From NCBI GenBank assembly GCA_951804985.1, contig OX638134.1:79153679-79217678 (forward strand): a stretch of 64,000 bases of DNA. The letters run 5' to 3'. The position numbers and the translations under genes are program-made. The notes under the pieces are model-generated. The model was not told the origin of the DNA. It saw only the letters and a program-made list of their open reading frames with translations, and searched no databases. Of the stretch, positions 12,701-21,464 are shown piece after piece. The stretch's first letter is position 1; every line of letters starts with the position of its first letter. The DNA is from Dryomyza anilis (taxonomy: Eukaryota; Arthropoda; Insecta; Diptera; Dryomyzidae).

Positions 12701-15700
12701 AAAATTTAATTTTGAGTGAAAATCTGAAATTAGATTGGAAAAATTTATTTTGAGTAAAAATCTGAATTTTGAGTGAATATATGAATTTTTAGTGAAAAAT
12801 CTGAATTTTGAGTAAAAAATTTAATTTTGGTTGAAATATTTAATTTTGAGTGAAAAATTTAATTTTGAGTGAAAAATTTTACTTTGATAAAAATATTTTA
12901 ATTTTAGTGAAAAATTTAGTTTTGAGTTTAAAATTAATTTGGAGTGAAAAATTAAATTTTGAGTGAAAATTTGAATTTCGAGTGAAAACAATTTAAATAT
13001 GAGTAAAAAATTGAATTTCTAAAGAAAAATTGAGTTTTTGAGTGAAAAATTAAATGTTGGTTAAAAAGCAAGGAATTTTGAATTAAACAATTTATAAATT
13101 AGTGCTAAATTAAATTTGTGAGTAAATATTTTAAATTTGAGAAAAAAAAAATATTATATTGGCTGAAATTTGAATTTTAAGTGAACAATAGTATATGTAT
13201 GGTGAGAAATTAAATTTTAAATGACAAGTGTAAATATGAGTACTTTGTTTAAAAAACCTAATTTTTATTAAAAACAACACAATATTTGTTAAAAAAAATA
13301 ATTTTAAGTAAAAAATAAAATTTATTGTTAAAATTTTAAGTTTAATTTGTAGAATTTGATAAATATATGATTTGCATAAAGTGTGAAAAAGGTTTAGATA
13401 ATATAAAAAGGGTTCAAAACATAAAATATAAAAAAAATCAACTTAAAAGGCCAAACAAAAAACAAACACCTGTCACAAAAGGCAGGCATCAATCAGCGCA
13501 AACAAAATAAAAATGTAATAAAAGCCAAAAATTATTTGTTAAAACACGATACCTTTTAAGGGTCGCATCACATTTTGCTGCGAAAAAAAATATATTTTAT
13601 CTTTTAGCATTACAGAAAAATATACAAAAAAAGTAAAGCACAAAAATGCTTTGCTGGTATGGCACACACATAAATAGAATTGAAAATTAATATCTTGTTC
13701 ATGGAAATTTACACGAACGACGGCTAATTAAAGCAACAAAAATAAATGATTATTATTGAAAGCCAATCAATATTTATAGCGAATTTTATTTATTTTAATA
13801 CATTATTAAAATAATAAATAGCATTAAATGCAGTGCAAAAATAATATATAACGCTTTTTCGAATATAATAATTTATAAATATTTGTCTACACGGATAGAA
13901 AAGATTTGTTTGAATATGTTTGAATGTAATTATAACGTAATTCGAAATCACCATATAAATATTAGGATTAAAATCTAATTACATTATAATTGAATTGTAT
14001 GATTATTTTGTTCAGATTGCAATAGTATTATACGATATTTAAACATAAATTGCTTTGATCGCGGATTTACATGAATTTACTATATTAATGTTTCTGTAGA
14101 AATATATATTTTTCATCAGATATTAATATAAGTATGTTTGATATTTCCGCTATTTAACACACCCAACGTCAATAAAAGGTTCTTTGAATTATATGTATTT
14201 GGCTATTCGTGATTGTTACTGGGTGACAACGAAATTAAAAATAATTACATTTTTTTTTTGATTATATGTATGTTTGGCATTACGAAATCACAATTAAATA
14301 ACAACGCTGTCTACTTTTAGCACTCAGTAACACTCACATTAATACTTTTCATATAGTTCAAAAGTTCTTTTTGGCGGAAGAATTTGTTTAAGTACCGCCT
14401 ATTACTGTTAATAACAGATATTGGCTGTTTGAGAAATATCCAATTAATCTGTAATTCACTGAGCTCAAAAAAGGAACAACGTAAATACAATTATTAAGTA
14501 TAAAAATGTGTAAAAAAAAGTTTAAGTTTATAATTATATAATAGAAATAAAAAAATGTAATTTAAAAAAGAAGGGAAAAAATGAATATTGTCTAAATAAG
14601 TTATTAGCACTAAATTTTCTTTTTTTACATGAAAATTAAATGTAAACATAAATATGTTTACATGTGAACAAAATGTTTTTCACATTCAAACATATATATG
14701 TTTGCAAAAACGCCGAAAATTATTCATTCTGCACATTAATATGTTTGAACGAAAACAAAAATATGTTTGGCTGTTATTATAATAATGTTTGGCAATGAAA
14801 TAATACTTTTGTTCGCATAAAGCTCCAAAGATATATGTAATGCTTGCAAAAATATGTTTGGCAGAGCACTTTTTTTTTGCAGCGTGTATGTATCTGAAAT
14901 ATATTTTGCAAAGTATTTAATGTTGCAAACATTGATTTGGCTTTTGGTTAATTACCAAAGTTCGTGCGCGCGCCATTAAGTGGCGACAACAATGTCGTCA
15001 ATAAAAGCAATAACAGTTCTTGTAATTACCGCAACAAAATCCAAAAATAACTACAACCATAATATTGAATATAACTACAACAAATATAAAATCATAAATA
15101 GCAGCATATTTTGTGTGCGGCGCTAATAAAAGTCATGCAGTATATAGAATGTATTGCGTGCCACATAGCAACGAAAGCAAATGTGAGGTTTTTTTTTATT
15201 TTTGATTTTTGCTAAATGTTTCTTGTTGTATTTTGTGATTGCTGATTGATAATTTCTTTTGTGCGTAAATGAATTTTAGCAAAAAATATAAAATATTGGT
15301 GTTATTTGTGTATATAAATTAATGATATTATGAAGAATATATAAAACTATACATGGAAATTTAACTAAACTTTAAAATCTGTTTAACGACTAAAACAGAC
15401 AACAAATTTCTTTAGAATATAAAATATAAAATTAAATAAATTGTACTCTGTAAAAAATTCTATAATTTAAATAGTTTTGTTGTTTAAAAGGAATTATAAA
15501 AATTCTTAAAATTTTTCTGTTCTTTGCAGATATTTCATAATAAAACGGACAAAGCAAAAATATAATAAATAAAAATGAAAATTATTTCACACAACAAATA
15601 CTCGAAAAAAGCGATGACATTTTTAAAACGACTACATTGTCCAACGTATACCATAAATCGCAATAAAAGAATGGCTTTATTTTTCAATAAATAAAATATA

Positions 15701-18283
15701 TTGTGCGCTTTTCTTATTGAAAATAAATTTCCATGAATAAAAAAAATATATATATATATGAACAACTCGACTGACTGCTTTTAGTGCATAATGCGCGCAG
15801 GAAACAGGAATTATGCTGAACATTCTCGGAACATATCGAATTTCATTCAATTTTTCTCTCAAAAAAATACAATTTTTACAAAAAAAAAATAAACAATTTT
15901 TCATTAAAAATTCAATTTGTAACCAAAAATTCAAGTGTTAACTAAAAGGTTAACTAAACTTCAAGTTTAACTAACAATTCAATTATTACAAAAAAATTAA
16001 AATTTTCACTAAACATTTAAAATGAATTTTGTCACTAAAAATCCAATTTTTCATTAAGAATGCAATTTTTCAATACAAATTCAATTGTTTACTAAATATT
16101 AAATAGTTAACTAAAATTCATTTTTTTAATAAAATTCAATTGTTAACTAAAAATAAAATTTCAATTTTTAACTGAAATTTAAATTTTTCACTAAAAATTC
16201 AATTGTTAACCAAAAATACAATTGTTAACCAAAAATTCACTTGCTAACTAATAATTCAATTGTTAACTAATAATTCTATTGTTAACTAAAATTCATTTTT
16301 TCTTTAAAATTCCACCTTTTCACTAAATTTTCAATTTTTTAAAATTGTTAACTAAAAATTCAATGTTAACTAAAAATTCAATTTGTGACTTAAAATTGAA
16401 ATTTTCATTAAAAATTCAATTTTTCATTAAAAATTGAAGTTTTTACTAAAATTGAAATTTTTATTAAAATTAAAATTTTTAACTAAAATTTAAATATTTA
16501 ACTAAAAATTCAATTTTTCATTAAAAATTCAAATTTTCAATAAAAATTCTTTTTTTTATTAATTAAATTTTTCACTTAAAATTCAACTATTAATCAAAAT
16601 TTCAATTTTTCAATTAAAATTTTAATTTTTACTCTAATTAAATTTTTTTTTAAGTAAAATTTAAGTAAAATTTAAATTTTTTTAAAAATAAGAAAAATAC
16701 AATTTTTTACTAAAAATGCAATTTTTCATTAAAAATTAAAGTTTTCACTAAAAATTTAGTTTGAACTAAAAATTCACTTTTAACTAAAAATTCAATTTCT
16801 CACTTAAAATTCAATTTTTTACTTAAAATTGAAATTTCTCACTTAAAATTCAATTTTTCACTTAAAATTGTAATTTCCACTAAAAAATCAAATTTTCACT
16901 AAAAAATCAAATTTTCACTAAAAATTCAATTTTTCACTAAAAATTCAATTTTTCACTAAAAATTCAATTTTTCACTAAAAATTCAATTTTTCACTAAAAA
17001 TTCAATTTTTCACTAAAAATTCAATTTTTCACTAAAAATTCAATTTTTCACTAAAAATTAAATTTTTCACTAAAAATTCAAATTTTTACTAAAAATTCAA
17101 TTTTTACTAAAAATTAAATTTTTACTAAAAATTCAAATTTTCACTAAAAATTCAAATTTTCACTAAAAATTCAATTTCTCACTTAAAATTCAATTTTTCA
17201 CTAAAAATTAAATTTTTAACTAAAATTCAATTTTTAACTCAAAATTCAATTTTTCAATAAAAATTCAATTTTTCACTAAAAATTCAATTTTTCACTAAAA
17301 ATTCAATTTTTCACTAAAACTTAAATTTTTCACTAAAAATTCAATTTTTCACTTAAAATTCAATTTTTCACTAAAAATTCAATTTTTCACTAAAAATTTC
17401 AATTTTTCACTAAAAATTCAATTTTTCACTAAAAATTCAATTTTTCACTAAAAATTCAATTTTTCACTAAAAATTCAATTTCTCAGTTAAAATTCAATTT
17501 TTCACTTAAAATTGAAATTTCCACTAAAAAATAAATTTTTCTCTAAAAATTCAAATTTTCACTAAAAATTCAAATTTTCACTAAAAATTCAATTTTTCAC
17601 TAAAAAATTAAAATTACCTCTAAAAATTTAAATTTTTACTAAAAATTCAATTTTTACTAAAAATTCAAATTTTCACTAAAAATTCCATTTATCACTAAAA
17701 ATTCAATTTCTCACTTAAAATTCAATTTTTCACTAAAATTTAAATTTTTAACTAAAATTTAAATTTTTAACTAAAAATTCAATTTTTCAATAAAAAATCA
17801 ATTTTTCACTAAATATCAATTTTTCACTAAAAAATTCATTTCTTCACTAAAAGTCATTTTTCACATAAAAATTAAAATTTTCACTAAAAATAAAATTGTT
17901 CACTAAAAACAAAATTAATTACTGAAAATAAAAATGTTTCACTTATTTGCACCACTTACCGTTATCGCCCGCAAAATCGGCAAATGCTGCGGTCCCAGTT
18001 CAAACTCCAGATACGCCTCGCGTGAGCAATTAAAATTTGGATTCAGTGAATGACAAGGATCACTGAATAGTTCATCGTCGTTGCCATCATTGTTTGTGGC
18101 TGCCGACTGGTTTAGTATGAGATCGGCTAAAGGATTCAAGGCGAACAGAGCATCGCGATAGATGTCGGTGCTGGATATGGGCGGCGCCAGGGTTGTGGTG
18201 AGATTCGTTAATGCGCTGGTGCTAAAGTTGGCATAGTTTGTGGTGAGATTTGTGGCGGGATTGAGCAGCGTCGTTTCCATCAT
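3631..18283 (-). CDS. CapaR: CAPA-peptide receptor-like class A GPCR, 7 exons, 3' end missing
   Basis: Joining 18283-17960, 11665-11515, 5153-5063, 4983-4784, 4703-4536, 4155-4084 and 3775-3631 gives an open frame of 383 codons plus two bases. Every internal junction has an AG acceptor and a GTAAGT or GTGAGT donor, and the phases agree. The protein has a 108-residue extracellular N-terminus with several N-x-S/T sites, then class A landmarks: GN in TM1 (N124), SLAMSD in TM2 (D152), TM3 Cys180 and ECL2 Cys266 for the disulphide, ERF (204-206) in place of DRY, W232 in TM4, P288 in TM5 and CWLP (345-348) in TM6. The TM3-ICL2 text ([20 protein letters not shown], then AMSGFKRA) resembles the fly CAPA receptor rather than pyrokinin receptors. 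In flies that family is a Gq-coupled receptor, prominent in Malpighian tubules, for CAPA neuropeptides. TM7 NPxxY and the C-tail are not in the window. GPCR identity is near certain; CapaR rather than another neuromedin-U-type receptor is likely. Confidence 0.9.
4084..4155 (-). CDS. CapaR: CapaR exon 6: ICL3
   Basis: A 72-bp exon bounded by TTTATAG and GTAAGT. It encodes [15 protein letters not shown] followed by SKKAVIRML, the basic ICL3/TM6 junction expected to contact the G protein. It is too short to stand out as a reading frame; frame and motif continuity with exons 5 and 7 support it. Confidence 0.9.
4536..4703 (-). CDS. CapaR: CapaR exon 5: ECL2, TM5, start of ICL3
   Basis: A 168-bp exon. 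ECL2 contains ESSFCSL with Cys266, the partner of Cys180. TM5 is [19 protein letters not shown] with the conserved Pro288. ICL3 begins [15 protein letters not shown]. The acceptor is GTATTAG and the donor GTGAGT; phase 1 at the 3' end. Confidence 0.94.
4784..4983 (-). CDS. CapaR: CapaR exon 4: TM3, ICL2, TM4
   Basis: A 200-bp exon starting after CTTTTAG and ending at G followed by GTGAGT. It carries the E-R-F motif (204-206) at the cytoplasmic end of TM3, the ICL2 segment [15 protein letters not shown], and TM4 with Trp232 and Pro241. This is the most diagnostic exon for the CAPA receptor call. Confidence 0.95.
5063..5153 (-). CDS. CapaR: CapaR exon 3: end of TM2, ECL1, start of TM3
   Basis: A 91-bp exon between TATTACAG and GTAAGT. 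It completes the split Gly159 codon and encodes [18 protein letters not shown] then [12 protein letters not shown]. Cys180 is the TM3 disulphide cysteine. It ends in phase 2 and joins exon 4 at an Ala codon. Confidence 0.93.
5470..6650. repeat. ATCGAT-rich degenerate tandem repeat, left portion
   Basis: A tight run of TTATCGATTTCTATTG (about 16 bp) at 5,475-5,590 grades into looser TTATCGATTATTTT words to 6,650. The same words resume at 7,678 on the far side of Helitron copy 1, so the Helitron inserted into a pre-existing ATCGAT-rich tract. Located in intron 2. Confidence 0.7.
6689..7677 (-). mobile_element. Non-autonomous Helitron, copy 1 (complete ends)
   Basis: Read on the minus strand it begins TCTATATATATAAAACTC after an A and ends CTAG before a T. 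Those are Helitron termini with A/T insertion, and a remnant of the GC hairpin precedes the 3' end. The interior holds a short repeat GTAGAATTCTTTCCC (6,890-6,960) and a 15-bp minisatellite GTGGTGAGTTTTAGT (plus-strand reading, 6,962-7,320). No Rep/helicase coding sequence is present. About 990 bp, in intron 2. Confidence 0.75.
6962..7320. repeat. 15-bp minisatellite GTGGTGAGTTTTAGT inside Helitron copy 1
   Basis: About 24 units with GAGTTTTAGT, GAATTTTAGT and GAATTTGAGT variants. Because 15 is a multiple of three, one frame reads Val-Val-Ser-Phe-Ser or Val-Val-Asn-Phe-Ser repeatedly; this is not a gene. Confidence 0.85.
7678..8110. repeat. ATCGAT-rich degenerate repeat, right portion
   Basis: Continuation of the tract interrupted by the Helitron: TTAAATCGATTATTTT, TTATCGATATTTTAATCGG and similar words up to about 8,110. 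Confidence 0.6.
8111..8900. other. AT-rich intron 2 sequence, nothing recognised
   Basis: Non-coding, no clear tandem structure. A short GC-richer patch begins at about 8,750 and leads into the hairpin cluster. Confidence 0.5.
8906..9001. other. Cluster of three perfect short inverted repeats
   Basis: ACATGTTG-T-CAACATGT at 8906-8922, GCATTG-TTCG-CAATGC at 8932-8947 (UUCG tetraloop in RNA) and TGGCTACAAT ... ATTGTAGCCA at 8972-9001 with a 10-nt loop. All lie within 96 bp of otherwise AT-rich intron 2 and are locally GC-richer. Function unknown; could be a mobile-element end or a structured intronic RNA. Confidence 0.6.
9002..9914. other. AT-rich intron 2 sequence, nothing recognised
   Basis: About 900 bp without exon-like sequence or repeats that I can define, apart from homopolymer T runs near 9,440 and 9,601. 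Confidence 0.5.
9915..11083. repeat. Near-perfect 8-bp satellite (AATAAAAG)n, about 145 copies
   Basis: Almost 1.17 kb of head-to-tail AATAAAAG. The only visible variants are near the ends (AATAAATG, AATAAAAA runs at 9,955-9,990 and AAGACTAA near 11,065). On the minus strand the 24-nt super-period gives open frames with an 8-residue Phe/Tyr/Ser/Ile/Leu repeat; these are artefacts. Located in intron 2, 430 bp downstream (in gene sense) of exon 2. Confidence 0.95.
11515..11665 (-). CDS. CapaR: CapaR exon 2: TM1, ICL1, first part of TM2
   Basis: The acceptor is a TTTTCAG tract before 11665 and the donor is GTAAGT after 11515. The 151 bp encode residues 109-158 plus one base. TM1 contains [10 protein letters not shown], with the class A Asn at residue 124. 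ICL1 reads [16 protein letters not shown] and TM2 has the conserved Asp152 in [10 protein letters not shown]. No long reading frame marks this exon; it was found by its splice sites and protein motifs. Confidence 0.93.
11666..12269. other. Intron 1, 3' part, nothing recognised
   Basis: AT-rich sequence just upstream (gene sense) of exon 2. It contains a polypyrimidine stretch and TTTTCAG acceptor at its edge and no other clear feature. Confidence 0.5.
12270..13340 (-). repeat. 19-bp minisatellite block a (CACTCAAAA subfamily, minus orientation)
   Basis: Degenerate units such as TTTTGAGTGAAAAATTTAA. The reverse complement carries the CACTCAAAA core shared with blocks e and j. It lies in intron 1 and is oppositely oriented to block b in the same intron. 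Confidence 0.75.
13890..14886 (+). mobile_element. TA-flanked ~1-kb non-autonomous DNA element, copy A
   Basis: It begins CACGGATAGAAAAGATTTG after TA and ends TTTTTTTTTGCAGCGTG before TA. The termini share CACG and an A-run when inverted. The interior repeats ATATGTTTG at least eight times and holds an 18-bp perfect palindrome CAAACATATATATGTTTG at 14687-14704. An inverted copy (B) lies at 20483-21462. No open reading frame. TA duplication suggests a Tc1/mariner-type MITE; that class call is inference. Confidence 0.7.
14889..15869. other. Intron 1 sequence with a GC-richer patch
   Basis: A patch at 14,945-15,180 contains TTCGTGCGCGCGCCATTAAG and GGCGACAACAATGTCGTC and could be a conserved non-coding element. 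The remainder is plain AT-rich sequence. Confidence 0.4.
15870..17935 (+). repeat. 19-bp minisatellite block b (CACTAAAAA subfamily)
   Basis: Over 2 kb of TTTTTCACTAAAAATTCAA units. They are tight between 16,910 and 17,480 and degenerate towards 15,900, where AACTAAAAATTCAATTG variants prevail. The array stops about 25 bp from the exon 1 splice donor. Confidence 0.9.
17960..18283 (-). CDS. CapaR: CapaR exon 1: start codon and extracellular N-terminus
   Basis: Starts at the first of two consecutive ATG codons (18283) and runs 108 codons to ILRAIT, ending in phase 0 at ACG followed by GTAAGT. The peptide is rich in Thr, Asn and Leu with sequons such as NLT, NFS, NQS and NCS, and no signal peptide, as expected for a class A receptor N-tail. 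It is long compared with what I recall for the Drosophila receptor. Its end ([13 protein letters not shown]) is the pre-TM1 segment typical of neuromedin U/pyrokinin/CAPA receptors. Reading through the donor reaches a stop within about 20 bases. Confidence 0.9.
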
Positions 18284-18751
18284 TATTTGAGATGTTTTTT
18301 TATTTTGTTTATTTTCACAAATTATTTTTATGCTTAGTATTTTTGTAGTACTTTTGAATAGGTTTTTATTACACTGTGCGAAGCATTTTTTTGGGGGGTT
18401 TTAGTTTTTTAATGCAACCATTATTAAAAACTTTTTATTTTCGTTGCACTGAAAAAAAGATAGATGGCACTTTTAAAAATTGTATATTAAATTAAATTAA
18501 TATTTTTAATATTAATTTTGATAATTTTTTGTATTATTTAATATAAAAAAAAACTTAAAATTATAAAATGTTGGTTAATATTTTTTGTTATTAAAATTTT
18601 ATATAATTTATTTTTTGTAATTTTTATATTTGAAATTTTTTAATTTATCATTTTTTGCAATTTTTCATCACTCGTTCCAACTACTTTATGCAATACCGCA
18701 CTTGCGTGTCTGTCAACTTGATCAAAATGTCAGCCTGAAGCAGCGACCAGC

Positions 18752-18777
18752 TGACCCACACCCACCATTATAAAATA
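18752..18777 (-). promoter_or_regulatory. Candidate CapaR core promoter
   Basis: On the minus strand, TATTTTATAATGG (18777-18765) is followed by GTGTGGGTCAGCTGG, with a TCAG initiator-like site whose A is at 18752. This is about 470 bp upstream of the ATG, in a GC-richer stretch (18,660-18,780) of an otherwise AT-rich flank. Spacing is slightly short for a TATA/Inr pair and no transcript evidence is available. Confidence 0.3.
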
Positions 18778-19284
18778 CTAACAGCAACAACAACAACAAC
18801 TACAATTTAATTAATTAAAACTCTTTCATCCACTTTACACGAATTTCATTCATTAACTGCAACAAATTAATTTCTAAATAATTTCCAAATAAAAGCAAAA
18901 ATAAAAAATACAATTTTAATTTATTATAAAATTTGCGTTGAGTACGATCAGCGCGCGCTATTTGAAACGAGTTAAAACCGCTTTGATGCTTCGTAGATAC
19001 TGCCGGGCCTTGCTCTATCTCGCAGATATGTACATGATGTGCAAAGATAAATTTTAATCGCAAAAAAATTAAAAACAAATGCTTGATAAAAATATTTGTT
19101 TGAAATTTGTTATTATTTTTAATTCAAATAAAATAATAAAAAGTACAATTTTAGTAGAAAAAAATGTAAATAAAAAAAAAAACATTTCAAGCATAAATTA
19201 TAATGTCAGTCAGTAAGCTGTCGTCTGTGGCAAAGTTGTTAAAAAATATAAAGAAGAAGAAAATTCAAAAAAATGTTTAAACGC

Positions 19285-19505
19285 ACTCGTGCACCCCGGT
19301 TCATACAAACAGTCGCTTCAGATACGCGTTTTAGATTAAAAGATACGCAAAGAAACGTAGACGCATCCGTCGGATACGCGTAGCATTCATCTCTTTTTAC
19401 GTTTTAACGCTGTTTTTTGCAGCGAGGTATAAAAAATGCGACGTGTGGAACGTAAACGCATTACAACGTTAGCGTCGCACGATGACCAAACTTCACTTTT
19501 ATTTA
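19285..19505. promoter_or_regulatory. CpG/ACGC-rich islet upstream of CapaR
   Basis: About 220 bp with many ACGC, ACGT and GATACGC words. It includes GGTATAAAAAATGCGACG and an interrupted inverted repeat between TGCGACG (19436 region) and CGTCGCA (19480 region). It could be an enhancer, a distal promoter or a piece of a mobile element. It is placed here because it contrasts sharply with the surrounding AT-rich DNA. Confidence 0.3.
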
Positions 19506-19987
19506 AGAACGTATGAAAGTATCGCAAAGATGTTTTACGAATTAAACAAATTCTGTGGTTAAGTCATATACGAAAAATAACACAAAAAAAAAAAGTAAAA
19601 AAAAAATAAAATTGAAATTGAATTTAAGAGCAATAGAAAGAAGGAGACTCGATTTAGATGAATTTAATAGACACTTTTTCCTATTTTTCTTGTTTGAACC
19701 AACTGCCAACTGAAATTGCGAAAATTTCAAATGATATTGAGATTTTTCATTTTAAATTGTGAAAATTACAAATGAAATCTAGATTTAAAAATTGAAATTT
19801 CAATAATTGCTTATGAAATGGAGAATATTCCAGATGAAATTGAGGATTTTTCATTTAAAACTAAGAAATTTTCTAAACTAAAAAGTTAATTTTTTAGTTA
19901 ATTGTCAGAACTTATTTTAATATAAAGTTTAATTCCAATATATTTTCAATAAATTTGTAAACATATTTGTATAGAAAATTATATATA

Positions 19988-20060
19988 TGAGGCATTCCAC
20001 GTTAATTCGTCGAGCTGTGACCATGACCCCCTTCGATTTGCTTCATATTTTAATAGTTAC
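19988..20060. repeat. Possible fragment of the CCATTCCACG foldback family
   Basis: GAGGCATTCCACGTTAATTCG resembles the termini of the foldback element at 38651-39227. The R1-like fragment inserted immediately to its right. The other end is not visible. Confidence 0.3.
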
Positions 20061-20073
20061 TTATTATTGGTCA

Positions 20074-20325
20074 GGGCACAGGAAACCACTCTACACCTCC
20101 TCTGTACATGCCCAGCCCTTTCACAAAATAGAAACAAATATTTCGGCCATCACCTCCTAGGAAACCTGAACGATATTTCCAACATCGACATAAAACACAT
20201 ACTTAGCTTTGTCAAAAGCGCAAATTGGTTTAGCTACGAGTAATAGGAAATAGATCCCGGGTATCACAATGGACCTCTTCTGGTCTAAGTGTGCTTTTTA
20301 GCAGCCATTACAACCTAACCTAACC
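20074..20325 (+). mobile_element. 5'-truncated R1-like LINE 3' end with 12-bp target duplication
   Basis: The fragment is flanked by identical TATTATTGGTCA at 20062-20073 and 20326-20337. One plus-strand frame keeps a C-terminal LINE tail (ending FVKSANWFSYE, then stop). It closes with AACCTAACCTAACC as 3' tail in place of poly(A). Only 252 bp of the element inserted, a typical abortive target-primed insertion. Assignment to R1 or a close relative rests on the terminal motif and 3' tail from memory. Confidence 0.7.
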
Positions 20326-20482
20326 TATTATTGGTCAATAATGTTTAAATTTGATTTTTTAGTTTCGCACCCCCTTCACCACCTCAATGAACTCTTAAAA
20401 CTTACATTTACATTTTTAATTACATTTTTAAGTTTTGAAAAAAATTCACGCAAATTCTTGACATTAAACAATTCAGAGCCTA

Positions 20483-21462
20483 CCCGCTACAAAAAAAAGG
20501 GCTCTCCCAAACATAATTTTGCAGGCATTACATATATCTTTGGCGATTTATGCAAACAAAAGTATTTTTTCCATTGCCAAACATTATTATAATAACAGCC
20601 AAACATATTTTTGTTTTCGTTCAACCATATTTATGTTCAGAATAAATAATTTTGGGCGTTTTTGCAAACATATATATGTTTGAATGTGGAAAACATTTTA
20701 ATATATTTATGTTTACATTTAATTTTAATGTAACAAAACTAAATTTAGTGCTAATATCTTCTTTACACAATATTCGTTTTTTTCCATTATTTTTTAAATT
20801 ACATTTTTATATTTCTATTATATAATTATAAACATAAACTTTTTTTTACACATTTTTATACTTAATAATTTTATTTACGTTGTTCCTTTATTGAGTTCAA
20901 TGAATTACAGATTAATTGGATATTTCTCAAACAGCCAATATCTGGTATTAACAGTAGTTGGTGGTCCTTAAACAAATTCATCCACCAAAAAGAACTTTTG
21001 AACTATATGAAAAGTATTAATGTGAGTGTCACTGAGTGCTAAAAGTAGGCAGCGTTGTTATTTAATTGTGATATTGTAATGCCAAACATACATATAATCA
21101 AAATAATGCTATTATTTCCAAATTCGTTGTCACTCAGTAACAATCACGAATAGCCCAATACATATAATTCAAAGAACCTTTTATTGACGTTGGGTGTGTT
21201 AAATAGCGGAAATATCAAACATACACATATTAATATCTGATGAAAAATATATATTTCTACAGAAACATTAATATAGTAAACTCATGTAAATTCGCGAAAA
21301 GCAATTTATGTTTAAATATCGTATAATAATATTTCAATCTAAACAAAATAATAGTATAATTCAATTATAATGTAATTAGATTTTAATCCTAATATTTATA
21401 TGGTGATTTCGAATTACGTTATAATTACATTCAAACATATTCAAAGAAATCTTTTCTATCCG
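20483..21462 (-). mobile_element. TA-flanked ~1-kb non-autonomous DNA element, copy B (inverted)
   Basis: Reverse complement of copy A over its whole length, with small indels. TA lies at 20481-20482 and 21463-21464. The palindrome CAAACATATATATGTTTG is kept at 20665-20682. A and B therefore form an inverted repeat flanking exon 1 and the upstream region of the receptor gene, 5.6 kb apart. Confidence 0.7.
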
Positions 21463-21464
21463 TA

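Noticed and set aside
12270..17935. CRISPR-like regularly spaced repeats.
   Set aside because: Units are contiguous 19-mers without unique spacers in a eukaryotic intron; they are a minisatellite.
20311..20325. Telomere-like CCTAACC units.
   Set aside because: Only two to three units and they form the 3' tail of the R1-like fragment, bounded by the target duplication.
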